A stretch of 64,000 bases of DNA. Source: Brachypodium distachyon (lineage: Eukaryota; Streptophyta; Magnoliopsida; Poales; Poaceae). The stretch is taken from the NCBI RefSeq assembly GCF_000005505.3, contig NC_016131.3, positions 33,843,001-33,907,000 on the forward strand. Direction: 5' to 3'. The notes beneath the pieces were generated by a model that saw only the letters and a list, made by a program, of their open reading frames with translations, was not told the DNA's origin and did not search any database. Below are positions 11,721-24,148 of the stretch, piece after piece; positions within the stretch are counted from its first letter, which is position 1; the number at the start of each line of letters is the position of its first letter. Both the position numbers and the translations under genes were made by a program.

Positions 11721-12836
11721 TTCCATCCGTCTCATATTAAATGACTTTCTATTACATATATATAGACATTTTTTAGACACATATACATTTATATTTAGAC
11801 AATTTTTTTTGAAGGAAAAACACTTCCATTAGACCAGAGACACCACACTATCACACGCACACCCGAAGACCGACTGCATCTGGCATGGCTCGCAAGGGTG
11901 TGCGCCAGCAGATTACCCGCCCGATTTACCCAGCTACAAGTATGGCGACCAAAGGAATCAAGGAGATTATTAACTTCCCGTGTGATGAAGCAGCTTACCG
12001 TCCTGTCCGACCCCGGGTTCAACAGGCTTCCAATGACCAGCTTGCAATCAGACTCCAGGTGTACGCTGTCGTTTGCGAACTGACGGAGGGAGCAGATTCC
12101 ATGACGCGCCGCCAGGGCCTCAGCCTCCGAAGCTGAGCTGCAGGTGCCCGAAGAACCCCACGCGAACGCAATTACTCCGCCATCAGGGGCTCTGAGGACA
12201 GCTCCCCACCAGGCTTCCTTCGTCCGCTCCAGATAGCTAGCATCGACGTTGAGCTTCTACCAAGAGTGCTCAGGAGGGAACCAAGTATCCGTTGAGTGGC
12301 TGCAAGAAGACCCCTCGTCGCGAGGGTGCCCGCGCTCACCATCCTCGGCGACAGAAGTACTGGCCAGCACCGACTTTGACCCATCTGTGACATCGAAGCA
12401 GCCGAGGAGGACGGAATCATTGCACTTCAGGTTCTCCATAGCCGAAGAGTAGCTACAAATGAACCTAACAGACTCTTCGATCGAAGCAGTTCCGGTACCG
12501 AAAATGGAATCATTTCTCAGATGCCAGGCCCTCCACCAAAGGAACAGGAGGCGTTGCTTCGTCGGAGCATCCACCGAGTCCAGGACAATAAGAGCCCAGT
12601 TCTCACCGATATCACCCAAAGCACTATCTTCCGGGAGGTTCCAATCTTGACGCATACGTTGTCGTAGCCCTCTAGCTTTAGTACACTCCATAACGGCATG
12701 GTAGGCGGTCTCATCTTCCATCCCACAGATGGAGCATGTTGGGATGCTTTTGCCGATACGACGACTGCGTGGAGATTGAACAGCAAGCGAATTGGTAGCC
12801 AGCGAATTTGCATCACTTAATATGAGACGGAAAAAG
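11721..12836. mobile_element. Stowaway-like MITE split by a LINE insertion
   Basis: The left half begins TTCCATCCGTCTCATATTAA after a TA, and the right half ends TAATATGAGACGGAAAAAG before a TA. They are the two inverted arms of a MITE of the type seen intact at 47161-47277. The roughly 1 kb between them is the LINE fragment below. Confidence 0.75.
11806..12804 (-). mobile_element. 5'-truncated LINE (zf-RVT plus RNase H end), minus strand
   Basis: The minus strand encodes the 3' end of a plant L1-type ORF2. First comes the reverse-transcriptase zinc-binding motif (CSICGMEDETAYHAVMEC, with CxxC and HxxxxC), then an RNase-H-like tail containing VHLESDCKLVIGSLL and HTCSWVNRAGNLLAHTLA. It ends in a short A run (T run at 11803-11810 on the plus strand). 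AATTT at both junctions is a possible short target duplication. The frame is broken between the two domains. Endonuclease and RT domains are missing, the usual result of incomplete reverse transcription. Confidence 0.8.
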
Positions 12837-14555
12837 TACAAACCTTAACGCGGTGCAAACTTGCAAACCATTCACGTGTATTATCGGTTGTGAACAAAGG
12901 TGGAATAGAACATCCACCGCTTAAACACGTTTTGCACATAATTCTTGTATTTATACCACGCTTGGCCGGTAGCGCTTGGTTTTTACACTTTGACCAGCTC
13001 CTAATATAATTTCACGACAAAGTTTTGTCACATTTTCTTTCCCGGCGGGCCATAGCTGCATCCTGCCATTAATGGGATGCGAAGCCGGCGAAAGCAGGGC
13101 GCGCCCCTGCACAACCCGCCGTCTCCGTTCCTTGCTGTTTTGGTTTTTGTAGGGGCGCAGAGAGACGAGGAGAGGCACAACCGTGGCTTCGATGTGACAA
13201 TGCATCCCCCCGATCTGTGCGGTGCGACGGATGCTACAGTTGTGGGCACGCGGATGCAGAGGGGCAGGGCAAGGCCAACATTGGGACGTGGAATGCTTTG
13301 GAAAATGGCGAGCGCCTGGACGAGAGAACACTACAGGAGAAGCTAGCAGGAGTACTCGATTGCACCGTACCGTGGTTGCACTGCCTGCCATGACACTGTT
13401 TCCAGGTTGCGAGCGGAGTTCATTGCTGCGGCGCCTGCATGCTACTCGCCGTAGCTCCTATGCTTACTACCAGGAGTGGCGTATTTTATGAATATACACA
13501 TACAAGATCTGCTTTGTCCTGAGGCAAGCAACAGAGACTGATTGATGTATCCGGGCAAGTCAATTAATGCCGTGCTTTTTCCTCTTATTTTATGTCTGCC
13601 TTTTGGTTGGTAGCAGATGGACGTGTAGTACGACTACGACCGAGAGAGAGAGACAGCTGAAAAGTGCAGTGAACACTGTGAGTGTGGATAAATTGCATGG
13701 GCACTGCATGTCTGCGTGCCATATGCACAAGTTGTGAGTAGCGAGATGCATGTGTGGGTTACGGTATGGCTGGAATGGGTGTGGCACGTAGGACAATCCT
13801 AGGCCTAGCAGAAATGCAAGAAGAGGTTTCTGCCCTGAAGGCCAGGGTGCGGACGTGCGGTTAGTTGGGCCATTTTGGTTCTTTTCTCAGCACATGTATT
13901 CCAACATAGGAATGGATCAGTGGACTGCTCATGTTTTCATTAATTACTCCTGCGTGGTCAGTCAGCGTGATTGCGTGAACCGAGCAGTTCTTTGTATCTT
14001 CTTTTTATATCAGCCATCAATAAGTTTGGTGCGTCGAGTACTTTGCTACAGGGTGAAAGATATGAGGAAGAAGAATAAATTTTACCAAGCAATTACGGGT
14101 ATATGATTATGGATCACCCACGGCGAGGATTTGCAACCGAGTATAGATGGCAAGACCCAGCAGTTTGTTTTTTTCGCGCGAGCTCATTGTGGACGAGATT
14201 TTTCTGGCCTAAAAAATTGCAATTTTTAGAAAACTTTGTTCCTAAATCAAGTTTCTTATAGTTTGACCAAATTTATTAAAAGGAAACTATCAGAACCTAC
14301 GTCTTTAAATTAGTTTGATTGCGTCCATCATGATTTTTTTTATTGTATAGTTATTCTGTATTAGGAACGGAGTGATTACTTGCTTATTTTACAAACATAA
14401 ACTAAAGCTAGAGGTAGTCGAATTTGACATTTAGAAACAATCCAGTGCATTTTTGTAAGATCTGAAGAAACAAATAGGAGTACAACGGTTATTAAAGGCC
14501 TATACATGGCTCCTGAATTTTTGCAGAGTTTATAGACTTCGTTAAGATCACTAGA
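12837..14555. other. Intergenic, no gene recognised
   Basis: Mixed-composition DNA. Open frames near 12951-13491 have no domain, and both strands are open only where the sequence is GC-rich. A T-rich, MITE-like segment lies around 14215-14375. Confidence 0.4.
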
Positions 14556-15500
14556 AAAATCAAGGGCGACGCTACGCGTCGACCGGGCGGAAGGAGCGCA
14601 AGGATCGGCCCCCTCCCCAACCGTTCATCAAGCCTCATCCACAAGTTCGTTTTTGCCAGCACTCTCTCATCTAAACTCCGTTCGAAGCAGAATTGGCCGC
14701 CGGTTGCAGCACCACCGGCCCCCATTCGAAGCACTGCTGGTCGCCGCACCGTCAGCCTCCGTTTGAAGTACCACAGCGGCTGGTCGCAGCGGCGCCAGCC
14801 GGCGTTCTCCCCGGCGCCCCTGATTCTGTCGCCGTCCGTCGCCGCAGCGCCGGCCGTCGTCGTCATCCCCGCCTGCTGTCGTCCTCAGCCCCGCATGCCG
14901 TCGATCGCAGATCTGCATGCTACTGTTCAAAGCAGCACATGTCGGCGGTCGCCGTCGCTCCCCCTCCCCGCCTTGTAGCACTGTTTGTTGCCGGCCTCCA
15001 CTTGCAACACGGCCGGTCGTCGCTTGAAGCACAGTCGGTCGCTGCTTGCAGGAGCCCTGACGGCCGCGATTCGCCGTAGCCCCCCCCACCTTGCAGCAGC
15101 GCCGGTCGCCGATTGCAGCAGCCACGGGTCACCACCGTGACCTCCGTGCCTTGCGGCACCGCCGGCCTCTGCTCACAGCACAGCCAGTCGTCTCTTGCAG
15201 CATCGTCGTCCTGCCTCCTCCGCTGGCGGCATAGCTGGCTGTCGCTCGCAGCATCGCCGGCCACCGCTCCTAGCACCGCCGGCGGAGCCATGGTGTTTGT
15301 GACTTCCATGAGACTGCAGCGACGGGAGGAATCTAGAGGATCGGGAGAGATTTTTCTGGAGGAAGAAGTGAAGGAGAGGAGAGGATAAGGATAAGACGTG
15401 GATGGGACAACACGGGACGCTGTTTTTTTTTTTCGCCGAAGAAACCACGTGTCGAGCGCGGCGCGGGGAGACGGGTTCCGCCGCACGTGATGGGTCGGGC
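14556..15500. repeat. GC-rich degenerate repeat block, possibly a non-autonomous element
   Basis: From about 14690 to 15290 the plus strand is an irregular array of units of about 27-33 bp resembling CTTGCAGCACCGCCGGTCGCC. Flanking sequence contains GACCGGGCGGAAG at 14579 and GTCGGGCGGAAAC at 15495. The minus strand reads as long Arg/Ala/Cys-rich frames with repeated CCNRRP- and CCKWRP-like peptides. These look like a by-product of the DNA repeat. I cannot assign a transposon class. Confidence 0.5.
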
Positions 15501-16947
15501 GGAAACAATCGTTTCCCAGAAATTAAACAGTGGCTCTTCTAGAAGAGTAAAAGATAAAAGCAAACATCTTTGATGCCTTGGGACCGTCAGGCTATCTTCT
15601 CCGTACACGCGTCAAACACCTCTTTGTGTCGATCATAACTCGTCGTCCCACCGCTTGAACCATAGCTTTGCATGCTCTTCACGAGCACCACACACGGACA
15701 CACCCAATGTCATCGCAGGAAGCAAAAATCGCCAGCAAGGACCAAGCTCTTTGCCTCGTTACCTGCTTCCGTATTGTCATCACATCCGCGGGACACCTGG
15801 CCGGCATGGTTGAGGTCAAAGTCTTGCTTGGCATTAGTGTTTTTTTTAATATTTATAGGGTTTCATCTCCTTCAAATGAAAAAAAACACATTAAAAACCC
15901 GGCAATTAAAAACGTTTCTTGTATTAGTATTTTTGGGTGAAAAGATTTTTTAAAGTATTGAGTGAACATTCAATCCCTCAAATATCTAATACACCAATGA
16001 GGCAGCATTACCTGGCGGCGATCCCCCAAGCGAAGCCTCATGCACCAGCATTGTGTCGTCGGGGCTGCGTGGGTCTAGCCCAACTTGGATGTGAGGCCAT
16101 TAGCCAATTTAGGCAGCGTTTGGCATTGCGGTGGATTATGATAATCCAGCCTTTTCAAGCGGCTTTTGGAAATTTTCGTGTTTGGCTGACCAATTTTTTT
16201 TTTTGCTTTCGTGTGTATTTTTTAAAAGCAAATTATAAAATAAGTTCAACACAGCATAATTTAACGATGCCAAACTAAGCCTTAGTCTACTGTCTACTGT
16301 GTATTGTTTGGCCCAACCTACCGGAGCCTAACTTGGGTCTATTGTTTGGGTCTGGTCCATTAGCCAATTTAGTTTTCTAAATCCCAAAATTCTGAGACCT
16401 AAACAGGTAAAAGAATAAAAAAACAAATAAAAATTGTTGAGAGTGTGACAGGTTGGCTGACTGCCACGCTAACAAGTCAAACGTGAAACACTTTGATGCT
16501 GAAAACACATAAATGTGCAATAAAAATTGTTTGATTGTACCATAAGAAAGAATATAAAAACTTAGTGGAAAGATTAGACGTTAGATATGATTGTTATAGA
16601 AACAATGAAAATTTTCAGAATTTCTTTTTTGTAGTTACATGCAAGCTAGTCCATAAGAGTTTCCTTAAGAATGGAATTCTCCAAGTTTCCTACGCAAATC
16701 TCAAAGAAGGCCTTACTTATATTCAGTATATATTTATATATTCCCTCTGTCGGGAAATAAGTGACTCAGATTTATCTATATTTGCAATGTATCATTACAT
16801 TAAAACTTGTTTTAGATACATACATATCTAGATAATCCAAATCAGTTATAAATACGATTTTCAAAATTTTAATAGTTCGATGGCCGTAGGAGCCCGAGCT
16901 CTATTTAAGGTTTTCTGCAGTTGAAGTGGCAAGTGTAGAGGCACGAA
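15501..16947. other. Intergenic with MITE-like remnants
   Basis: No supported gene. A short segment at about 16108-16282 (GGCAGCGTTTGGCATTGCGG to GCCAAACTAAGCC) resembles a PIF-type MITE with poor termini. A Stowaway-like half arm (TATTCCCTCTGTCGGGAAAT) begins near 16739. Confidence 0.35.
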
Positions 16948-17028
16948 CAGTTACAACACTAATTGCCTAATTAACTGTTAATTAACTAATAATTAATCCT
17001 AATTGATCATAAATAATTATTCTCAACA
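16948..17028 (-). repeat. 3' LTR remnant of copia element
   Basis: CAGTTACAACACTAATTGCC through ATTATTCTCAACA matches the end of the 5' LTR at 24254-24322 (CAGTTACAACACTAACTGCC to ATTATTCTCAGCA). Similarity is lost leftward of 16948, so this copy is truncated or replaced. Confidence 0.75.
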
Positions 17029-17037
17029 TTCCCCCTT
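17029..17037 (-). other. Polypurine tract of copia element
   Basis: Minus-strand AAGGGGGAA immediately precedes the 3' LTR start (TGTTGAGAA), the expected priming site for plus-strand synthesis. Confidence 0.75.
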
Positions 17038-17039
17038 GA

Positions 17040-17400
17040 TCAATTTGTTCCGTTGATTTGTATATTCTTGAATCATCATGGAATCTTGTAATCTTGTAAT
17101 TTCCTCCAAAAACCCTGTGGGAAAAATATTGACAAAATAATAATAATATTGATATGTTACGAGAACTTCCTTAAAAAACCCAATGGGAAAAATAAGGAGA
17201 AAATGGTATAACATATTTTGAATATTGTCTCTCGATAATTCATATTGAATTATGTGAACAATAAATATGTCTTGTATATTATCCACAAAAACCCCAGTGG
17301 GAAAAATAGAAAATATGACATATAATCTTATGTTAATATCGTCTCATTAAAAACCTTTTATGAGAAACTAGTGAGTAAAACTCATAATAGGAAAAGAGTG
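17040..17400 (-). repeat. Spaced A-rich/TGGG repeats between pol and 3' LTR
   Basis: Variants of AAAAACCCxGTGGGAAAAA recur at about 17107, 17175, 17286 and, more decayed, 17347. Such spaced motifs upstream of the 3' LTR are a non-coding part of the element. Their role is unknown to me. Confidence 0.55.
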
Positions 17401-17466
17401 CAATATGATGTTATGAACAGGTTAAATTCAGGTGAATACTCCCCCTGATGCTTGTAAATTTTTAAG

Positions 17467-20400
17467 TCATCGCATACCAATCCCATATACACATTTTTGA
17501 ATTGTGGAGTTGGGTAAGGACTTAATGAACAAATCAACGAGGTTATCACATGATTTGGTTTGCAAAATATTTATCTCCCCATTTTGTTGTAATTCATGAG
17601 GATAGAATAGTTTAGGTGCAATATGTTTAGTTATATTGCTCTTTATATAACCTGTTTGCATCTAAGTAACACAAGCAGAATTATCCTCATAGATAATTGT
17701 TGCTGATTCAATACAACCAATACCACATGATTGTTGTATGTGGTTAATCATTCTGCGTAGCCATACACTTTCACGAGATGCTTCGTATAAAGCTATTATT
17801 TCCGAATGATTTATGGATGTAGCCACTAGAGTCTGCTTAAAAGACTTCCACGATATGGCTGTCCCATCGTGTAGGAACACGAAACCAGTCTGGGATCTGG
17901 CTTTGTGAGGATCAGATAAATAGCCAGCATCAGTGTATCTGATTAATTCAGAGTCTTGGTTTTCCTTTTGGAAATATAGACCTAGATCTTTAGTGCCTTG
18001 TAGGTAGCGAAAAACTTGCTTGACTCCTACCCAATGGCGTTTTGTTGGAGCTGCGCTGTGTCTAGCTAGTAAATTTACTGCAAATACAATATCCGGCCGG
18101 GTGCAATTTGCTAGGTACATTAATGCTCCAATGGCACTAAGATATGGGAATTCAGATCCCAAAATTTCCTCTGCATCACCTTTTGGTCTGAATGGATCTT
18201 TCTCTACGTCTAGAGATCAAACTACCATAGGTGTTTTGCATGGATAGGATTTGTCCATGTTAAATTTCTCCAAGATTTTCTGGATATATGTAGCTTGGTG
18301 AACCAATATTCTCGAAGGAAGATGCTCAAGTTGTAAACCTAAGCAGAACTTGATTTTACCCAAATCTTTCATTTCAAATTCCGTCATTAGATGGTTGCGA
18401 GCTTCATCTATATCTTGTTTGTTGCCAGTGATATTTAAATCATCAACATATACAGAGATAATGCAAAATCCTGTTTTGGATTTCTTGATGAATACACATG
18501 GGCAGTCATCATTGTTAGAGTAATCCTATTTAATGAGAAACTCATTTAGTCGGTTGTACCATATTCTACCCGACTGTTTTAAACCGTATAAAGATTTATT
18601 CAACTTTACATAGTACATGTTGCGTTTTGCGTTAGTATTCGGAATTTGGATTCCGTCAGGAACCTTCTTGTAAATGTACGAATCTAATGACCCATAAAGA
18701 TATGCAGTCACGACGTCCGTCAACTGCATAGATAGACGATTTTGAACAGACAATGAGATTAAATATAGTAAAGTAATTCCACTCATAACCGGAGAATATG
18801 TTTCATCGAAATCAATGCCGGGTCTCTGCGTGAACCCTTGTGCTACCTCATTGTTTCTGCTTGAATTGTATCTCACCTATGGTAGCCTTGCTTTGTATCT
18901 CACCACCTCATTGTTTTCGTTGCTTTTTTGGACAAAAACCTATTTGAATCCTACTGGGAAAACATTTGGAGGTGTATGTATTACTTCTGTAAATACCTTC
19001 CTTTTATTGAGCGAGGCTATTTCTGCTTGAATTGCATCCTTCCATTTAGGCCAGTCGGAGCGTTTTTCACACTCGGCTATGGTCTTTGGATCATGATCAT
19101 TTAGAAGGTTGTTTGCAATCTTAGTAGAGAAATAAGTGTCGACAAACGTATTCTTTCTATTGTATATTTCTCCAGTGTCTAAATAATTTGCGGAAATTTC
19201 GTTTACCTTTGTTGACTGTTCGCGATTTCCCGTTGCGGTTAAGTCCAGGTCTTCTGATGTCCCAGCATCAGTAATTGAGTGCATTATTGAGCTGGGTTGT
19301 GGATGTTGTTTATCCACTGGGTGTATATTTCCCAATTGATCTCAGTCAATCAAATGTTGACTCACATGTGTTGTTGTGAAAGGAGGTTCAGAAGGTTTAT
19401 TCTTCTGTTTTCTTTGTCGCAGCTCCTTCGTTTGTTCCTTTTGTTGCTTGCTGGAAGCTAGATCCTTTTTAGTTGTCGTACCTCTCCCCCTCTTCTTTGA
19501 ACGGTAGGTGCAGGAGATTGAGTAGATTTTATAGGTACCTCCACTCTTTCGGGTACGTTCTGTGCAGGATTATAAGATTTCGGGTACCTCAACTGGAATG
19601 CGTCTGGTAAATTGTTCGCAATATGTTGCAAATTTATAATTTTCTGAACCTGTCGTCCAGTTTCTTGAGTACGTGGATCTGAGGCGGAAATGCCTTGGAC
19701 ATTCCAGTTGATTTCCTGGCATTCTTGCTTTTGGTACTATAATTCTCCCCCAAATGCCGGGAAATGATTCTCATTAAAAATACAATCAGCTTACCGGGTA
19801 GTGAATAGATCCCCTGTGAGAGGTTCTAAGTACTTGATAATTGACGGTGATTTGTACCCTACATAGATCCCCAATTTTCTATGTGGTCTCATTGATGTAC
19901 GTTGTGGTGGTGAGATCGGTACGTATGTAGCGCAGCCGAATTTTCGCAGATGGGAAATACTGGTGGATTTCCATGTTCTAATTGAAGGGGAGAAGGAGTA
20001 TGATATGCAGTTGGTCGCAATTGAATTAAATCAGCGGCATGTATAACCGCATGACCCCAGCAAGTTGTTGGTAAATTACAATTCTGTAATAAAGGTCTTG
20101 CAATAAACTTAATTCTCTTAATAAGAGATTCAGCCAAACCATTTTCTGTGGACATATGGGACTGAGCGCTGAACTTCGATTCCTAATGCCATGCAATAAT
20201 CATTGAAGGCGCGTGAGGAGAATTCAGCTGCATTGTCCATTCGAATTGTTTTAATTCGATGTTCTGAATAATGAGCTTTTAATTTAATTACTTGGCTCAT
20301 TATCTTTGCAAATGCATGGTTACGTCTGGAAATTAGAACCATATTGGACCATCTTGTAGATGCGTCGATTAATATCATGAAATACCTAAATGGTCCAGAC

Positions 20401-21118
20401 AATGGTTGGATAGGACCACAAATATCTTCTTGAATTCGTTCAAGGAATTGGAGTGGTTCCGCTTGTATTTTAAGATAAGAAGGTCTTAAAATGAGCTTGC
20501 CTTGTGCTGATGCGGTGCATACAAAATCCTGAGATTTTGGGAATTTTGTTTTATTAAGATTATGACCAACAGAATTATTAATAATTTTCCGTATCATCCC
20601 GATACCGGGGTGACCAAGGCGATCATGCCAGGTCTGGAATGTATTGACATTCTGAAAAATTATTTTGTACGCAACATGGGCTACAGGTTTTATATATGTA
20701 TAGTACAATCCGGACGATAAAGAAGGAATTTTTTCAAGAATTTGTTTGCCATATCCGTTACTTTTTGTAAATAGGAGAAATTCCTCATTATTGTCATCGT
20801 GGGTTTCAATATGAATCCCATTTTGACGGATATCCCTATAAATTATTAGAGTACGAGTTGAATCAGGATACAATAAAGTGTGATGATGGCACGTCCAGCG
20901 CCAACAATTAATGTATCGCGTCCAACGAGTGTCAAAATATTCCCTTGCATTTTAGTAAGGATTTGAATATATTTTGTTTCCCTAAGTATAGTGTTTGTGG
21001 TGGCGCTGTCCACAAGACAAAGTTCTTCGTCCATTTTGAATTGACTCCCGTAGAAAACTATATATGGAAAAAGAAGAATTTTAATATCATTCTTAATAGA
21101 TATATATAATACATACAA
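17467..21118 (-). pseudogene. copia pol (protease, integrase, RT, RNase H), broken
   Basis: Reading leftward on the minus strand: aspartic protease motif LVDSATTNTIL (about 21020); integrase zinc region with HDRLGHPG (about 20640) and catalytic core GPIQPLSGPFRYFMILIDAS (about 20400); the core continues in another frame with NGLAESLIKRIKFIARPLL (about 20130). RT contains GFTQRPGIDFDETYSPV and LNKSLYGLKQSGRIWYNRL (18560-18830). RNase H contains IGALMYLANCTRPDI, SQTGFVFL and ATSINHSEIIAL (17780-18130). At least four frameshifts and several stops separate these blocks. One stop (minus-strand TAG at 17662-17664) sits where the family has Gln. Confidence 0.85.
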
Positions 21119-21305
21119 ATTTATTTATGTATTAAATTGATAATACAATATCGTAATTTACAATACATATGTCAAATATGTAGGTACCGAAGTGCTGATA
21201 TAATAATGTAATATTACAATATAGATTACAACAGTCACTATAATTTATTTACAACAATACTTAGGAACGTCAATATAGATAATATCTATTTCGAAGATAT
21301 GTGAA

Positions 21306-22477
21306 CTAGTTTAGATTTCCAAACATATCATTAGAAGTAAATTCAATGATCATGTTCTCCGTGCTCATTAGATCCTCAGACGATCGGATTGTCGGGTTGT
21401 TATTTGGTTCCTCCTTGATATCACGTGAACAACCGGCTTCCTTAGAATTGTCGGATTGGAAATTGAAGTGTGAATCAAATCTTGGTCCTTGATGAGCAGG
21501 TCGCTTGCGTCCTACGGATTGGAGGTATAGATCTACCAAATGACGAGGGGTAAGGCATTTCTTTGTAATATGCTTGTAGCACCCACATTTCTGACAAACT
21601 TTAGATTTGTCGTATTGTGGTTTGAAAGTGTCTTTCCCCTTTTCCTGTACACGTGGCTTGTTTTTCTTGTTGCCTTTTGCTTGCCTTTGAAGTTGTTTGG
21701 TCGATTAGTCGATTCATTGAACTTGTTGTTTTTCTGAAAATTAGCATGTACTTCAGGCAAAGGTGCAGCGCCTACAGGACGCTGATGATGGTTCCTCATT
21801 AGGAGTTCATCATGCTTTTCGGCTTGAGGTAAAACATGGATAAGGTTAGAATATCTATTGAATTGGCGTGCACGATACTGTTGCTGGAGGATCCTATCGG
21901 CCGGAAGCATAGTGAATAAGGTCTGTTCAATCTTTTCCGCTTTAGAAGGTTCCTTCTCGCAAAATTGCAACTTTGAACATATTTTATGAACGGCATGATT
22001 GAACTCTCCAATGGATTTAAAATCTTATAGGCGTAGTTGAGTCCATTCATGTGTGGCTTCAGGCAAAATCACGGCCTTCTACTGTTCATATCTAGTTTGA
22101 AGGGCAAGCCATAGTGTGTATGGATTTTCTTCTATGAGATACTCTAATTTAAGATCAGCATAGATGTGGTTCCTTATAGTATATAAGGCATTATATTTGT
22201 ATAAATATGCGATGGGCTGTTGTCCCTCTTGAGGAGGTTGTATGGTCGCTGAAAGACCGCGTGACGCAAGGCTCACTTTTACGTCCATATCCCAAGTTGG
22301 ATAGTTTTGACCGTCGAGGGCGAGTTCCTCAAACTCTTTCCCGGTCATTTTTTCCTTACATGGGGTTGAAAAACCATGGATTTTGTCAATTACTAGTAGG
22401 TAAAGCCAAAATATTGTAGTCATTGTTGTAATTAAATTGCAAGAAAATGCATGAGATTTAATCGATGTTAAATTCAA
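21306..22477 (-). pseudogene. copia gag, broken
   Basis: The minus strand encodes a UBN2-type gag start (KMTGKEFEELALDGQNYPTW, about 22340) and LWLALQTRYEQ. After shifts of frame it reaches a CCHC zinc knuckle, CQKCGCYKHITKKC (C-x2-C-x4-H-x4-C, about 21570-21610). Frame changes lie near 22060, 21960 and 21680. Gag binds element RNA and packages it in the virus-like particle; this copy cannot make a continuous protein. Confidence 0.8.
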
Positions 22478-22499
22478 ATAGTGTAGACCTCAAATAACA

Positions 22500-22835
22500 C
22501 TTTGAAGATAATCACCGATTATTGGTGTAGATCTCTCAGCTCTACGCGAAAAGTTCGCTGCTTTCAATAAGGTGTATGTTCCCACGGAACATTCAACGGC
22601 ATCTAGCATTTTACCGTTAGAAAGACTATAGCTAGCACCTTCTGTTATTTTTTTAATTTAATATCGGAAGAGCACGTTGAAGGTAGTCATTGTGTGTATT
22701 TGACACAATGTAGACCTCTCAGCACTATGCGAAATAATTCGCTGATTTTAATAAGGTGTATGTTTACACGGAACATTCAATGTCATGTAGCATTTTACCG
22801 TTATTGAAAGTCTATATAACCTTGTGTTTCGCATA
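22500..22835 (-). repeat. 183-bp direct repeat in copia leader
   Basis: CTCTCAGC begins blocks at 22533 and 22716. Both contain GCGAAA...TTCGCTG, AATAAGGTGTATGTT, ACGGAACATTCAA and TAGCATTTTACCGTTA. It is non-coding and lies upstream of gag. Confidence 0.75.
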
Positions 22836-23225
22836 TATTAAATCGAGATAGTCACTTGGTGATAATTTTGTTTTATCACTAATGTAGATATTTCTTAAAT
22901 CAAGTCTAATTTGGTCATTTTTGATGCCTTTTTGGGACTTAATCGTTGCAGCAAAACTCTCAAATATGTAAGAAATAAATATCTCAATTGCAAGATGTAA
23001 ATATCACATGTAATAGGAGATGTATATCATACAAACACATTGAACACGACAATATTTACATTGACATTTACATAGGAATATGTCTTTTAATAGTAATATA
23101 TCCTAAAACCCACTGGAATCTAAATAAATATAAGTGCAGGGACCTATTTGTATGTAAAATACTACCATTAAATAGATACAAGGACCAAATCACAAATAGC
23201 CAGAATTGTCCGGACTTTTCTGCAA

Positions 23226-24080
23226 AATGGCTGTAGCTAGCGGAGGGAGGGCGCGGGCGTGGGCCTGGGCCTCGGCCGCGCGGCCTTTCGGCCGGCCTAG
23301 GTCGGGCCGAGGGGGGGGGGGGGGGCCGGCCATTTAGGTACAAAAGGGGGGGGGGGGGTGGCGGGCGCGGGCGGTTAGGGTTAGGTTTCCCCGATCTGCC
23401 GCCGCTTCCCCCAACTCCCGTCGCCGCCATGCCGCTGCCGCCCGCGACTCCCCCGCCAGAGCATCGCCGGCGCAGTCAGAGGGATGGGGGGGCCCCCTCG
23501 TTGGAGGAGGAGAGGCCGAGGGCCTTTAGGTCCCACCCGCCGGCGGTTGGCGGCCATGGCGGCCGCGAACTTCTTGAGGAGGCGCCGGGCTTCGGCGGGC
23601 ACTCCGTCTAGCACTTCGCCGGAGTCGTTGTCGTTGTTGGCCGGTGGGGCAAGGTCGGCGGCCGGAGGTGCGGAGGCTTCGGCGACCGGTGCAGACGGAG
23701 TAGGCGACGGAGGTGGCGGCGCCGTGCCGTCCCTTGTCGGCAAGGCCCGAATCCGTGGATGGGGCAGTAGAGGGGCGGTGGTGGAGGCGGAAGAGCGAGG
23801 ACGAAGTCGTCCTCCTCGCCGAGCATGGGCGGCGCATGCCCCGACATCATCCATTCAGTGATGGGAATGTATTCCGAGGAGGCCAGCGGCGCGAGGTCCG
23901 ACGGTGCGGCGGCCGGTGGCGCGGGGGTCGACGGTGCAGTGCAGCCCAGGCGGGGGCAGGGGCCACCCGCGGGGCTCCGGCGGCGGGGTGCCCACCGGCG
24001 GCGAGGGGCCCCCCGCAACGGTAAGTGCCCCGACGGCGGCTTCCATGGTGGCCCAAGAACTCGAGAATGGCAAGAAAAAT
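23226..24080. other. GC-rich insert in copia leader, possible captured gene sequence
   Basis: Between the AT-rich gag leader and the 5' LTR lies about 850 bp of very GC-rich DNA with two poly-G runs (23311-23325 and 23346-23358). On the minus strand, frames contain GEEDDFVLALPPPPPP and, shifted, EVLDGVPAEARRLLKKFAAA, which look coding. On the plus strand 23372-23430 resembles a plant leader (GGTTAGGGTTAGG then CGCCGCCATGCCG). I recognise no family. It may be an element-specific ORF or transduced host DNA. Confidence 0.5.
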
Positions 24081-24148
24081 GAGGGGCAGATGATTGATTG
24101 CCATGTTCCTCACCTTTGTGATTGTAGAACAAAACGTGGCTGATAACG

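Noticed and set aside
12951..13491. Overlapping open frames of 73-146 codons on both strands
   Set aside because: No domain, no splice signals and no preferred strand; composition explains the openness.
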